Positions 8,378-18,474 of a DNA stretch of 64,000 nt are shown here, in pieces. The position numbers were made by a program, and so were the translations under genes. The stretch is from positions 21,685 to 85,684 of the forward strand of contig JALZWO010000059.1 in NCBI GenBank assembly GCA_023300375.1. Reading direction: 5' to 3'. Every line of letters begins with the position of its first letter. Position 1 is the stretch's first letter. The notes under the pieces are model-generated. The model did no database searches and had not been told where the DNA came from. It saw nothing but the letters and a program-made list of their open reading frames with translations. Source of the stretch: Granulosicoccus sp. GTDB lineage: Bacteria > Pseudomonadota > Gammaproteobacteria > Granulosicoccales > Granulosicoccaceae.

Positions 8378-10228
8378 ATGCCTTCCGCCGTTTTTGAAAC
8401 TCATCCACCAGCTAACGAAAGCTCAGTGATACCTAAGGCACTCGAACAGAGTCAAACGGGTGTTGTAGATGGGTGTTATTCTTGGTTGCAGTGGATACAA
8501 AAGCTACTGTGTGCTGATTCTCTTGTACTCTACCGCTGTAATACGCGTTTGGGTAAAGTTGCGCTGCGTAAATTAGGCGCCTTGCCGGCCGAAAAATCAC
8601 TCAATCAGGTTCTGCAGCATCTAGCTCAGCGTAGCGCTGAGTCTGCTACGTTGGCGAAATTAGATATTGCTGGCGATGGCGTCAGCTCGGCCATTGCGAT
8701 TCCTGATGTTGTTGGAAAAAAAGATAGCCCAGTACAGTATGTATTGGTCATCCAACGTGATATTGGCTCATCGTTGGATCTGCAAACACAGGTAAAACTG
8801 GTGGTTTGGGCGTTTTCTGTTTTCGATAAATTCAACCTCTCTACACAATCTTCAGGTTCACCGCGAAAGCTCGTTCAATGGCTTGTTGAGCGCTTGGCTG
8901 ATACCAGTTCTGGCTGTGTCTATGCTGACCTTGTTAAAGAGGTCGCAAGACGTACAAACTCAGATAGCTGCTTGCTCGCTAAGCTTGAAATAACATCAGG
9001 TAGTGTTAGTCGGGCTTCATTAATTGCTGTGTCCGGACAGCCGCGCATAGATACTCGTCTTGCGGCGTCGCGTGCACTTGTGACAAATTTTGAAACCGCC
9101 TATCTGGGTAAAAATTTACCGTTAGTCGCGCTAAATCAAGCCTGCGTTGAGCGTACCCTGACGAAACAAACAGCAGTCACTAAGGCGCTTGAGCAGTGCG
9201 CGCGTTTAAGCTTACCGGTTTGTGTAGACCAAACTTGGTTTGTGGTTGCGCTTGAACGAGCTATCACGCAACCGTTTTGTGCCACCCAGAGCAAGAAACT
9301 ACATGATGAAATCGCAGCTGCAATGCAGATATCTGAAATGGTGCAGGCGGGCAAGCTAGGGGTAAGAGCAGCGCTTGGGCGACGAGGTCGGCAGTGGTTT
9401 GCCTCCGTTGGTTCCACGCGTGTACGCAAAGTGTGCGTGATAACGACGTTCTTGTTTTTCTTGTGGTTGTTTTTCTTCCCAATGGAGCACCGAATAAGTG
9501 CTCCATTGAATGTTGAGGCTTCTGAGCGACATGTTCTCATTGCACCCATTGACGGTGTTGTGGAGTCGATCGAAGTTAAGGCTGGAGATCAAGTGATTAA
9601 AGGGCAAACGCTTGCCTCTCTTGACGATCATGAATTGTTGGTGCAGCAGCAGAAGCTACAAAGTGAATCCCTCCAGAATGAACAGTCTTTTGCAAAGGCA
9701 TTAGCAGGTCATGATCGAGTAGAGGTAACTCGGCTTAAAGAGCAATCATCGCAAATTAATGCTGAGCTTATGCAAATCGCATTGCAGCGCAGTAAGATGG
9801 TTTTGGTTGCTCCCACGGATGCCGTGGTGCTCAGTGCCACTCTAGATGATTACTTAGGCGCCACTATATCCGCTGGCGAGACCCTATTTTCGCTGGGCTC
9901 TATCGATTCGCATCGCTTGGTTTTAAACGTATCTGAATACGATGTGCAAGACGTTCGGATTGGACAGAAAGTAGGCCTGAGGTTATCGGCAAATCCCTCA
10001 CGCGTGCTGGCGGCAGAGGTTGTAGCAATCATGCCGCTGGTGGTCGCTAGCGCTGGTGCCAATACTGTTCAGGTACACGCAAAAATAGTGGAAGACGTGT
10101 CATTGAGGCCCGGTATGCAAGGTCTTGGAAAAATACTGGTAGGTCGTCAAGCCTTAGGAGTTCAGTGGGTAAAAAGAGCGGGCTCTCGCCTGTTTTGGCT
10201 CGGCTGGAAGCTGGGATTGTTGCGATGA
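8378..10228 (+). CDS. HlyD-family adaptor with large cytoplasmic sensor-like N-terminus
   Basis: Predicted single-pass membrane protein. The first ~345 residues are soluble and contain two similar-sized alpha/beta segments that may be divergent GAF-type folds. One membrane helix follows (about 351-371, Phe/Leu-rich). The periplasmic part has the HlyD/lipoyl signature (IAPIDGVVESIEVKAGDQVIKGQ), a short coiled coil, the returning lipoyl half (VAPTDAVVLSATLDDYLG) and a beta-barrel segment. Classical HlyD adaptors have only a short cytoplasmic tail, so this N-terminus is unusual. A GTG at 8354 would add eight residues. The stop overlaps the next gene start (ATGA), so the two products likely act together. 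Confidence 0.7.
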   Translation: MPSAVFETHPPANESSVIPKALEQSQTGVVDGCYSWLQWIQKLLCADSLVLYRCNTRLGKVALRKLGALPAEKSLNQVLQHLAQRSAESATLAKLDIAGDGVSSAIAIPDVVGKKDSPVQYVLVIQRDIGSSLDLQTQVKLVVWAFSVFDKFNLSTQSSGSPRKLVQWLVERLADTSSGCVYADLVKEVARRTNSDSCLLAKLEITSGSVSRASLIAVSGQPRIDTRLAASRALVTNFETAYLGKNLPLVALNQACVERTLTKQTAVTKALEQCARLSLPVCVDQTWFVVALERAITQPFCATQSKKLHDEIAAAMQISEMVQAGKLGVRAALGRRGRQWFASVGSTRVRKVCVITTFLFFLWLFFFPMEHRISAPLNVEASERHVLIAPIDGVVESIEVKAGDQVIKGQTLASLDDHELLVQQQKLQSESLQNEQSFAKALAGHDRVEVTRLKEQSSQINAELMQIALQRSKMVLVAPTDAVVLSATLDDYLGATISAGETLFSLGSIDSHRLVLNVSEYDVQDVRIGQKVGLRLSANPSRVLAAEVVAIMPLVVASAGANTVQVHAKIVEDVSLRPGMQGLGKILVGRQALGVQWVKRAGSRLFWLGWKLGLLR

Positions 10229-12327
10229 ATGAACTGCATGTTAAACGAGCACTAGAAGGTTTCCCAGTGTTAAGCCAGCACTGCACAGTGACGCCTACCG
10301 TCGTGCGTAGTGAGCACTGGCTGATTATCAAAAATACTATTAATGCTTGCCATGTACGGCTGCAAAGAGATTTGTGGCCGGCTTTACGTCAGTTAGATGG
10401 AAGTATACAACTACAACAGTGGCTCCTTGAACATACGCCAGAGTTTGGCGATCAACGTCTGTTGGGTGCCGTAATGCAGTTGCAACGACAAGGCGTACTG
10501 AGTTCTGATGTGGAGTTATCTGACGGTGGGTCCTTAATGAGCCGCTTGTTTGCACAGAAGAACCCGTTAATGATTCGCTGCCCTTTGTTTAATCCTACAC
10601 GTCTATTAGAATTTTGTTGTTTTGTATCCATTGCAATGTCAGGCAAGCTTATCCGTTGGCTATTTTTTAGTACTGTCTGCTTAAGCCTCTATCTGTTGTT
10701 CATGCATTGGTCAGCTGTTGCTCAGCAATTCACAGGTGCCACTGTCACAACTTATGTGTGGCATTTCTTTTTGCTTTATCCAATGTCCAAAGCGCTGCAC
10801 GAGCTTGCGCATGGTTGGGCGTTGCAGCAATACGGCGGACAGGTCCCAGAGGCCGGTGTTTCGTTTGTCGTCTTATTTCCACTGCCGTATGTGGATGCTA
10901 CGGATGCATGGACGTTAACACGTGAGCAGAGAATGCTTGTGACGGGGGCCGGGATGCTGATGGATTTATTTGTTGCAAGTATTGCCCTAATTCTATGGAG
11001 TGTACTGTCAGCTGGCGTTTTGGCTAATATGGCTTTTAGTGTAATACTAATGAGTGTGGCATCGATTCTGGTTTTCAATGCGAACCCCCTTTTGAAATTT
11101 GACGGGTATTACTTACTTGAAGATGTGTTGGATAGTCCTGGGTTGGCGCGACGTGCAACTCTGTTCTATCAGTATTTATTCAAGAGATACATTCTCAAGA
11201 TTCATGAAAGTGTTAAGCCTTTAGTGGCAAAGGGTGAGAAACCCTATATGTTGATCTACGGGTTTTTGAGTCCGTGTTATCGAGTGATGATTTCACTATT
11301 GATCTGTCTTTATTTAGTCAGTACATTCCATGAGCTTGGTGTTGTATTGTCGGCCTTCTCTCTCATACCACTTTTTGGTTTTCCAATTTTTCGTTCGTAT
11401 AATTATTTTCGTAATTCTCGAGACCTAACGGAGCAACGGCTACGGGCTGTGAGTGTAACTGTCAGTATCCTGATTGCTGTAGTCGCTGTGTTGTTGCTAT
11501 TACCGATGCCATCTACAACACGCACTCAAGGTGTTGTATGGGTGGATGAGCAGGCTGAAATTTATGCGGCGCAGTCTGGCGAGCTGGAACAAATTCTAGT
11601 GGCAAACGGCGATATGGTAAAAAAAGGCCAGCCGATAATGGTCCTTAGCGATTTCTCACTGGATATGAACCTCAGCCGTAAGCAGGCGGCTGTGAGGTTG
11701 GCGAAACTAGATATTGAGCGATATCGCCAGAGTGATCCAAGCCTTGCAGTAACTGCACGTATCGAGTTATCTCAAGCTGATGTAGAGGTCGACTACGCTC
11801 AGCGTCAGATTGAGAAATTGATTGTGAGATCTCCCAAGGATGGGCGTGTTGCCTTTAACGATGATTATAAAAATTCTGGGCAATATGTTTCACAGGGAGT
11901 GCTTTTGGCTTACGTTGTGAATGCCAGAACAAGGCTGATCCGAGCCGTGGTTGATCAGTCAGCGCTAGGCAGAGTTTCTGGTGATGTGGGTAATGTTTAT
12001 GTCAGATTGGCGTCGGCTATGTCTCACAATTTCCAGGCCTCACTTGTACGACAGGTGCCTGCTGGCACAAATGAGTTGCCCAGTGCGGCATTAATTGACA
12101 CAGGTTTTGGAGGATTTGATGTTGAGCAAATTGACGTTGAACAAGGTCCTCGAACACGTGAGAAAGTATTTCATCTTGAGTTGGCTATTCATGGTGATGA
12201 GAGCACTCCGATGAACGTGCCTGTAGGTACTAGGGCTTTTGTTACGTTTCAACATGCCAATGAGCCGCTTGGGCCACGTTGGTTTCGTTTGGGACGACAA
12301 CTGTTGCTGAAGCACCTAAATGTATGA
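10225..12327 (+). CDS. M50-type membrane metallopeptidase fused to a HlyD-like module
   Basis: Polytopic inner-membrane protein of about 700 residues. The N-terminal ~110 residues are soluble, with a pattern (LWPALRQLDG) faintly like PqqD-type winged helices. The membrane domain carries the zinc motif HELAH (His192/Glu193/His196) and the later NPLLKFDGYY with a probable third ligand Asp293, as in site-2 proteases. After further helices, residues from about 435 on form a periplasmic HlyD-like unit (GELEQILVANGDMVKKGQ, a coiled coil, then RSPKDGRVAFND). I chose the ATG at 10225 (ATGA overlap). A GTG at 10165 with GGAG upstream is an alternative. The substrate is unknown. Confidence 0.75.
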   Translation: MNELHVKRALEGFPVLSQHCTVTPTVVRSEHWLIIKNTINACHVRLQRDLWPALRQLDGSIQLQQWLLEHTPEFGDQRLLGAVMQLQRQGVLSSDVELSDGGSLMSRLFAQKNPLMIRCPLFNPTRLLEFCCFVSIAMSGKLIRWLFFSTVCLSLYLLFMHWSAVAQQFTGATVTTYVWHFFLLYPMSKALHELAHGWALQQYGGQVPEAGVSFVVLFPLPYVDATDAWTLTREQRMLVTGAGMLMDLFVASIALILWSVLSAGVLANMAFSVILMSVASILVFNANPLLKFDGYYLLEDVLDSPGLARRATLFYQYLFKRYILKIHESVKPLVAKGEKPYMLIYGFLSPCYRVMISLLICLYLVSTFHELGVVLSAFSLIPLFGFPIFRSYNYFRNSRDLTEQRLRAVSVTVSILIAVVAVLLLLPMPSTTRTQGVVWVDEQAEIYAAQSGELEQILVANGDMVKKGQPIMVLSDFSLDMNLSRKQAAVRLAKLDIERYRQSDPSLAVTARIELSQADVEVDYAQRQIEKLIVRSPKDGRVAFNDDYKNSGQYVSQGVLLAYVVNARTRLIRAVVDQSALGRVSGDVGNVYVRLASAMSHNFQASLVRQVPAGTNELPSAALIDTGFGGFDVEQIDVEQGPRTREKVFHLELAIHGDESTPMNVPVGTRAFVTFQHANEPLGPRWFRLGRQLLLKHLNV

Positions 12328-12436
12328 TTACGATGATATGCAAATTAATTTGTAATCCAGTTCAGCCAGTTCAATATTGCGCTGCTATTCAGGCAATGAG
12401 CCTTGACCATGATTTTTGCACATGGGGAGCACATCC

Positions 12437-15400
12437 ATGAGTTTATCTTCGGCTCCAGTATCGGTCGATGTTTGGGCAAAGGCTACGGTTAATTTAAGGG
12501 ACAGATTGGCGCGCTTGTGGCCGTTTCCACGTATGAGTGCTCGATTACATATCGTAGTTGGTCTCACATCATTGGTAGGCAGTAGTACGTTGTTAGCACT
12601 GTTTTTAGGTTTGATACCGGACAGGCAACTTCAAGAGCTGCAATCCAGAATAACACTTGCAGAGTCAATAACAATTTTAAGCTCTGCGCTACTAAAAAAT
12701 GGTGATCTTGCAGACTTACGTTTCTCGTTAGAATTTATCATCGAGCAAAACCCATCGATACATGCAGTGCGACTTGAACGTCGCTCAGGTGGTGAATACC
12801 AGTTCCTATCCGACACTGCATCTTTAAATGATCCATCGGCGGCCCCTGTGCTGACTCAGGATATAAAAGTGCCAATTGTGCAGCGTAACCGCAACTGGGG
12901 AGAGCTAGTGGTGGAATACGTATCAGAAGATAACAACCCGAATTATCAGCAATTGCTTAGCACACGTTGGGCGATTATCGGCTTCATGTCATTTGTCTGT
13001 TTTCCATTATTCTATGTTTTTTTGGGCAAAGTTCTTAAGGAGCTCAATCCCGCTTCAGCGGTGCCCTCAAGGGTGCGCTCGGCGCTAGATACTATTGCAG
13101 AAGCACTTTTGGTGCTTGATAAGCAAGGTAATATTGTCCTGGCAAACTTGGCATTTATTGAATTAACAGGCCAGTCCATGGAGCAATTGATAGGTCAACC
13201 TGCAGTGCAATTGCCGTGGGAAAAATCAGAGTCGTATGTCTGGGAAGAGGCTTTGAACGGGGCCGAGTCCACTCGTCACGAGAAGGTACGTTTTACTGAT
13301 CTCGAAGGTCAGCAACGCTCATTTATTGTGAACTGTTCGCCTGTCGTTACTGCCAAAGATGAGGTTGGTGGCGTTTTAGTTAGCATGGATGACATTACCC
13401 AGCTAGAAAAGCAGGAGGTACAGCTGCGTGAATCTATGCAGTTGGCCGAAGAGGCGAATAGTGCAAAAAGCAGCTTCTTGTCGAATATGAGTCATGAAAT
13501 TCGTACGCCGATGACTGCGATATTAGGCTTCACCGAAGTGATGCGGCGAAATTCCAGACAAACAGAAGGCGAGCGACAAGAGTACCTCAATACCATTGCC
13601 AAGAGTGGTCAACATCTGTTGGAACTCATCAATGATGTACTGGATTTGTCCAAAGTTGAGTCTGGAGCAATGGAAGTCGAAGAGCTGCCTTGTCAGTGTG
13701 CAGAAATTGCCAGCGATGTAATACGTGTTATGCAGGCAAAGGCCGATGAAAAAAGCATTGGCTTACATCTGGAAATTGCAACGCAACTGCCTGATGCAAT
13801 AAACGCAGATCCGTCCAGATTACGCCAGGTCATCACAAATCTTGTTGGCAACGCCATAAAATTCACTGATAACGGCGATGTTGTTGTGAGGTTGTCTGCC
13901 AACGAATCGAATGCTCAGCATGAAGCGAATGTCATTATAGAAGTTGCTGATAGCGGTATCGGTATGAGCGAAGAGCAGCAACTAAAAATATTCGATGCTT
14001 TCGCACAAGCCGACACGTCCATTGCCAGGCGTTTTGGTGGTACCGGCCTTGGTCTTTCTATTAGTCGTCAACTGACTGAAGCCATGCAAGGGCAATTGAG
14101 CGTGAGTAGTGAGCCGAATGTAGGCAGTACGTTTCGCATATCGCTGCCGTTTAACAACGAAAAATATGAGCTTGTTACACCTGAAGCCTTATTCGCGTTA
14201 CTCGCTGAAGGTGAGCAGAAACTTAATGTTGTCTGGGACATCAACCCCTCACGTATTTTAGTGGTTGATGATGGCCCAGAGAATAGACAACTGCTCAGTA
14301 TTGTTCTTGGTGATATGGGATTGAGTGTCGATCTAGCAAACAACGGCCAAGAAGGTGTGGATGCACTTTTCAATGCTACAGATGAGCAGGCCTACGACGC
14401 AGTACTTATGGATATTCAGATGCCAGTGATGGATGGATATACCGCGGCTTCAACTATGCGTGAGCGAGGTGCCACTTTGCCTGTGGTCGCACTCACAGCG
14501 AATGCTATGAAGGGGTTCGAAGAGAAAGTGCTTGCCTCGGGCTTTTCGCACTATATGCCAAAACCCATTGACATCGACAAGCTGGGTGCTCTTTTAGCTA
14601 AGCTGCTTGGCGGTGTTGAACGTCAAGAGCCCCAAGTAGTGGCAGCTAAAGCACCGCGCGAACAAACATCGCAGGATAAAATCGATCAAACTCACACTTT
14701 GATTAGTGATTTGGCACGATCAGACAGTCGCTTTATTCCAATAGTTGAGGATTTTCGTACTCGGCTTGCGCAGCGATCTAAAGAGCTGCGGGCAATGATT
14801 GAATCCGAGGATTGGCAGTCAATTCATGATTTTGGTCATTGGCTCAAAGGTTCTGCCTCTAGCGTTGGTCTCAATGCATTAGCTGAGCCTGGTGTTGATC
14901 TCGAAATGGCTGCTGATGCGCAAGACAATGAAGCCTGTCGTCAGATACTTTCTGTTATTGACCGTCTGCAGCAATTAATTATTTCAGATCCTTCGGAGAG
15001 TCTGTTGGATGCTGGTGTTCAGGCTGTAGCGGTTTCCTCTGAGGAGCATTCTGGCGCCTCAAATGTGAGTGCCATCGATGAAAATGAGCCAGTTTTTTCA
15101 GACTTACCTGTCGAATTACCCGAATTTTATGAAGTGGTTAGCCTATTCATTGATAAATTAGATCAACAGATGCGATCTTTACGTACAGCGGTCGCTAACA
15201 AGGATACGAAGGTTATTTTAGATATCGCTCATTGGTTGCGTGGTTCTGGCGGCAATGTGGGTTACTTGGAGTATTTGACCTTATGTGACCAGATAGAGGT
15301 CAGTGCGCAACAATCCCTGCCTACTTTGAGTGAAGACTTAGCGACTTTGGAAAAATTTAATCAACGAGTGCTAGCGGGTTGGCAGGGGACGCTAAGGCCT

Positions 15401-15439
15401 GCAAATCGTGGTGTGGCAAATAATAAGCCCGTCAAATGA
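12437..15439 (+). CDS. Hybrid sensor histidine kinase with PAS, receiver and two Hpt domains
   Basis: Inner-membrane hybrid kinase of about 1000 residues, BarA-like in overall plan. A membrane segment lies near residues 33-55 and a second near 177-198, flanking a periplasmic sensor of ~120 residues. A PAS domain follows (about 215-330), then HisKA with His353 (SHEIRTPM), HATPase (NLVGNAIKFTD; GGTGLGLSI), a receiver with Asp659 (LMDIQMPVMDG), and two Hpt domains with His801 (HWLKGSASS) and His932 (HWLRGSGGN). The second Hpt is unusual. The ATG at 12437 has GGGGAG seven bases upstream. It overlaps the next gene by ATGA, making that regulator its likely partner. Confidence 0.9.
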   Translation: MSLSSAPVSVDVWAKATVNLRDRLARLWPFPRMSARLHIVVGLTSLVGSSTLLALFLGLIPDRQLQELQSRITLAESITILSSALLKNGDLADLRFSLEFIIEQNPSIHAVRLERRSGGEYQFLSDTASLNDPSAAPVLTQDIKVPIVQRNRNWGELVVEYVSEDNNPNYQQLLSTRWAIIGFMSFVCFPLFYVFLGKVLKELNPASAVPSRVRSALDTIAEALLVLDKQGNIVLANLAFIELTGQSMEQLIGQPAVQLPWEKSESYVWEEALNGAESTRHEKVRFTDLEGQQRSFIVNCSPVVTAKDEVGGVLVSMDDITQLEKQEVQLRESMQLAEEANSAKSSFLSNMSHEIRTPMTAILGFTEVMRRNSRQTEGERQEYLNTIAKSGQHLLELINDVLDLSKVESGAMEVEELPCQCAEIASDVIRVMQAKADEKSIGLHLEIATQLPDAINADPSRLRQVITNLVGNAIKFTDNGDVVVRLSANESNAQHEANVIIEVADSGIGMSEEQQLKIFDAFAQADTSIARRFGGTGLGLSISRQLTEAMQGQLSVSSEPNVGSTFRISLPFNNEKYELVTPEALFALLAEGEQKLNVVWDINPSRILVVDDGPENRQLLSIVLGDMGLSVDLANNGQEGVDALFNATDEQAYDAVLMDIQMPVMDGYTAASTMRERGATLPVVALTANAMKGFEEKVLASGFSHYMPKPIDIDKLGALLAKLLGGVERQEPQVVAAKAPREQTSQDKIDQTHTLISDLARSDSRFIPIVEDFRTRLAQRSKELRAMIESEDWQSIHDFGHWLKGSASSVGLNALAEPGVDLEMAADAQDNEACRQILSVIDRLQQLIISDPSESLLDAGVQAVAVSSEEHSGASNVSAIDENEPVFSDLPVELPEFYEVVSLFIDKLDQQMRSLRTAVANKDTKVILDIAHWLRGSGGNVGYLEYLTLCDQIEVSAQQSLPTLSEDLATLEKFNQRVLAGWQGTLRPANRGVANNKPVK

Positions 15440-17232
15440 ACTCTGTTATTACGGACGCCACTGATCAAGCTTTGGAGCTTGATGATGAGATGTTGTGCTT
15501 AATGCGCAGCGCCAAGATTATGATGGTTGATGACGAACCGATTAACATGCGTGTGTTGCAGCTTCATCTTAATGTTGAGGGGTACGAGCGATTCGTTTCG
15601 GTTAGTGATTCCACAATAGCAATGAGCGTACTGCGTGCTGAGAAACCAAATGTTTTATTGCTGGACCTAAATATGCCTGAGGTCTCAGGGTTAGAGATTC
15701 TCGAGCAAATTCGTGCGGACGAAGAGCTCAAGCGCTTACCGGTTATTGTATTGACATCATCCAACAGCGAAGATATCAAGTTCAAAGCGTTGCAATGTGG
15801 TGCAAACGATTTTCTACCCAAACCTGTACACGCCAGTGAGTTAGCTTTGCGCATGCGCAATACCTTAGTGGCAAGATCGTACGAACAAAGAATCATGCAT
15901 GTAGATTCTCTGACAGACCTACCTAATCGTTTAGCACTGGCGGACTATATAGAGCAACATGTAGCCAATAACGAGCTAGGTGCTGACTCTCATGCTCTGG
16001 TGCTAATCAACATTCATCGTTTCAAGACCATTAACGATAGTTATGGCTCTGCTCGTGGCGACGACGTGTTGTGGGCATTCAGCCAGCGCTTGCGTCTAGC
16101 ATTTGTGGAAGCTGCGGCTGAGGAGCATGGTTCAGGTGATTCTGTGTTGGTTGTGCGTTTAGGTGGAGATCGCTTTGGTGTGTTTGCCAATTTGTTAGAG
16201 AATCCCTCTGCTCAATCAGTATTACAGGGACAACTGACTCAGTTGTTAAAGTCTCTTGAGCAGCCCTTTGCCGTTGAATCTAGTGATGTCTACATTAATG
16301 TAGGCATCGGCGCTTCATATTTTAATACGACAACAAAGACCGTTGAGGCTTTAATCAGTCACGCTGAGACGGCGATGAGAAATCACGATCAGAATTCAGG
16401 CTATCCCTGTACCTTTTTTAGTGCTGAGATGACTGATGGTGCTCGACGCTTACTTGATATTGAAAATGGTCTTAGAACTGCCATTGAAGATAACGCTTTG
16501 TACCTGACCTACCAGCCAAAAGTTGACGTGCAAACTGGGTTGATAACTGGCGCTGAAGCGCTGTTGCGTTGGCGAGATGCAAAGTTAGGCGAGTTGTCGC
16601 CGGTAGAATTTATTCCTGTGGCAGAAGCGACCAATATGATTGTGCCCATCGGGCTATGGGTTCTTGAGCAGGCTTGTCATCAAGCTGCCAATTTGCGGCG
16701 TACTGTGGCACCTCATTTTAAAATTGCAGTGAATGTATCTGTAGCGCAGTTGGCTGAACCGCATTTCACTGACTTTGTGCTAGCTGCCTTAAAGAGTAGC
16801 GGGTTACCAAGTCGTGCACTCACGCTTGAGCTCACTGAGAATATGATCATGGACGATGTGGAAGCCAGCATTGCTAAGTTGGCAGCTCTACGTGAGCTTG
16901 GCATATCAATATCCATTGACGATTTCGGCACTGGATATTCCTCGCTGAGCTATTTGCATCGATTCAGCGTTGATCAATTGAAAATTGATCGCTCCTTTAT
17001 CATGCAAATTGAATCTCTCGAGGTGGGCTCTCCCATTGTTAAGGCTGTGGTTATGCTAGCTAACGACTTGGGTCTTTCCATTGTCGCAGAAGGCGTAGAA
17101 ACCGAAATTCAGCTCGCCTACATTCAAACTCTGCCCCGCATGGAGTATCAAGGCTACTACATGAGTCGCCCATTGATAGCTACAGAGTTCGAAAAGCTAG
17201 TGATAGTAAACATGCAGAAACTCGCCGCTTGA
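15436..17232 (+). CDS. Response regulator with GGDEF-EAL output, probable c-di-GMP phosphodiesterase
   Basis: Protein of 598 residues: receiver (phospho-acceptor about Asp77, LLDLNMPEVSG), GGDEF domain and EAL domain. The cyclase signature reads GGDRF (about 243-247), with Arg in place of the usual Glu, so diguanylate cyclase activity is doubtful. The EAL domain looks intact: EALLRW at about 374, NVSVAQL, ELTENMIMD, DDFGTGYSSLSYL, KIDRSF and AEGVET. The likely net activity is c-di-GMP hydrolysis, perhaps with GTP sensing by the GGDEF domain. It is translationally coupled to the hybrid kinase, which probably phosphorylates it through an Hpt domain. Confidence 0.9.
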   Translation: MNSVITDATDQALELDDEMLCLMRSAKIMMVDDEPINMRVLQLHLNVEGYERFVSVSDSTIAMSVLRAEKPNVLLLDLNMPEVSGLEILEQIRADEELKRLPVIVLTSSNSEDIKFKALQCGANDFLPKPVHASELALRMRNTLVARSYEQRIMHVDSLTDLPNRLALADYIEQHVANNELGADSHALVLINIHRFKTINDSYGSARGDDVLWAFSQRLRLAFVEAAAEEHGSGDSVLVVRLGGDRFGVFANLLENPSAQSVLQGQLTQLLKSLEQPFAVESSDVYINVGIGASYFNTTTKTVEALISHAETAMRNHDQNSGYPCTFFSAEMTDGARRLLDIENGLRTAIEDNALYLTYQPKVDVQTGLITGAEALLRWRDAKLGELSPVEFIPVAEATNMIVPIGLWVLEQACHQAANLRRTVAPHFKIAVNVSVAQLAEPHFTDFVLAALKSSGLPSRALTLELTENMIMDDVEASIAKLAALRELGISISIDDFGTGYSSLSYLHRFSVDQLKIDRSFIMQIESLEVGSPIVKAVVMLANDLGLSIVAEGVETEIQLAYIQTLPRMEYQGYYMSRPLIATEFEKLVIVNMQKLAA

Positions 17233-17349
17233 ACAGCATCTGATTTTTCGGCTTCTGGCCTATTCATGCCGTGTCTATCTTTACACCACAACTTACAGCC
17301 AAAAAACGTAGTTTGCAGTTTTATTTTGCTTTTTAAGTGCGCCTATTTA

Positions 17350-18474
17350 TTATGCCTTTACAGGCGCGTTTTCTTTCAATGCATCGGCCAGTTGCTTTGA
17401 GATTTGTAATTCATTATTCACAAGCTGCTGATCGCGAGCAGCGTCCGCTTCAGGCCACCCTTGCGCATGTTGTTCTATAAGATCACCTAGAAAGCTAACA
17501 AAGTCAGGCCGGTCATTTAGGCAGGCAATGTATTGATAACGTTCCCCTCCATGTTCCTCAAAATATTCTCGGTTCTCTCCGCTAATTTCTTCTATGGTCT
17601 CGAGGCAATCGGCGGCAAATGCTGGGCATAGTACGTCGATGTTCTTGATGCCGTTTTGTGGCAGTGTCTTCATGGTCTCATCACAGTAAGGACGAAGCCA
17701 TTCTTCACGACCAACGCGCGACTGGAAAACAACGAGAATTTTGTCTGCTGCGATGCCAAGCTCTTCGCCCAATAATCTGGATGTTTTGTGGCACAAGCAG
17801 TGGTAGGGATCGCCGTTGGTAAGATAGCGTTTGGGAATACCGTGATAGGAGGTTACAAGAAGATCTCCTCGTCCATTGGCATCCCAGCTTTCGCGCACGC
17901 TGGCAGCCAGCGATTGAACAAATGCTTTGTGGTCACAGAACTGGTTGATAAATCGAAGCTCTGGAATCCAGCGCGTTTTTTGCAAGCGGTCTGTGACTGC
18001 ATCAAATACAGAGGCCGTGGTGGTTCCGGAATACTGAGGATACATAGGTAGCACGATCATGCGCCGCACGTTAGCAGATTCAAGCTCAGCAATAGCAGAA
18101 TCTATGGAAGGCTCACCGTATCGCATACCCAGCGCCACACGCACGTGATCGCCGAATCGCTCTGTCAGTTCTTGGCGCAGGGCGTGCTCTTGTTGGCGAG
18201 AAATGCTCAACAAAGGGGAGCCTGTCTCATCGGACCAGACCTCACGGTAGGCTTTTGCGCTGCGTGACGGCCTGAAACGCAGAATGATGCCGTGTAGCAG
18301 AATATTCCAGAGCCAGCGTGGCAACTCGATAATACGAGGATCGCTAAGGAATTCGGCCAAAAAGCGTCTTACAGCGCGTGTTTCAGGAGCTGTAGGGGTG
18401 CCTAGATTGACAACCAATACACCCAATTTTTCAGTTGTACCGTGCTCAAAATTAGGTGTGCCAATGTATTTCAT
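17350..18474 (-). CDS. hemH: Ferrochelatase
   Basis: Inserts ferrous iron into protoporphyrin IX in the last step of haem synthesis. It has 374 residues, slightly longer than the usual 320-350. The N-terminus reads GVLVVNLGTPTAPE, the metal-site histidine is in SYHGIPKRY, and the glutamate of PAFAADCLETIEEI is present. The spacing CLCHKT is typical. It is a single minus-strand gene, convergent with the EAL regulator and divergent from pntAA. A TlpA-like protein and a HemJ-type oxidase elsewhere in the window fit the same haem and cytochrome physiology. Confidence 0.95.
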   Translation of the reverse strand: MKYIGTPNFEHGTTEKLGVLVVNLGTPTAPETRAVRRFLAEFLSDPRIIELPRWLWNILLHGIILRFRPSRSAKAYREVWSDETGSPLLSISRQQEHALRQELTERFGDHVRVALGMRYGEPSIDSAIAELESANVRRMIVLPMYPQYSGTTTASVFDAVTDRLQKTRWIPELRFINQFCDHKAFVQSLAASVRESWDANGRGDLLVTSYHGIPKRYLTNGDPYHCLCHKTSRLLGEELGIAADKILVVFQSRVGREEWLRPYCDETMKTLPQNGIKNIDVLCPAFAADCLETIEEISGENREYFEEHGGERYQYIACLNDRPDFVSFLGDLIEQHAQGWPEADAARDQQLVNNELQISKQLADALKENAPVKA

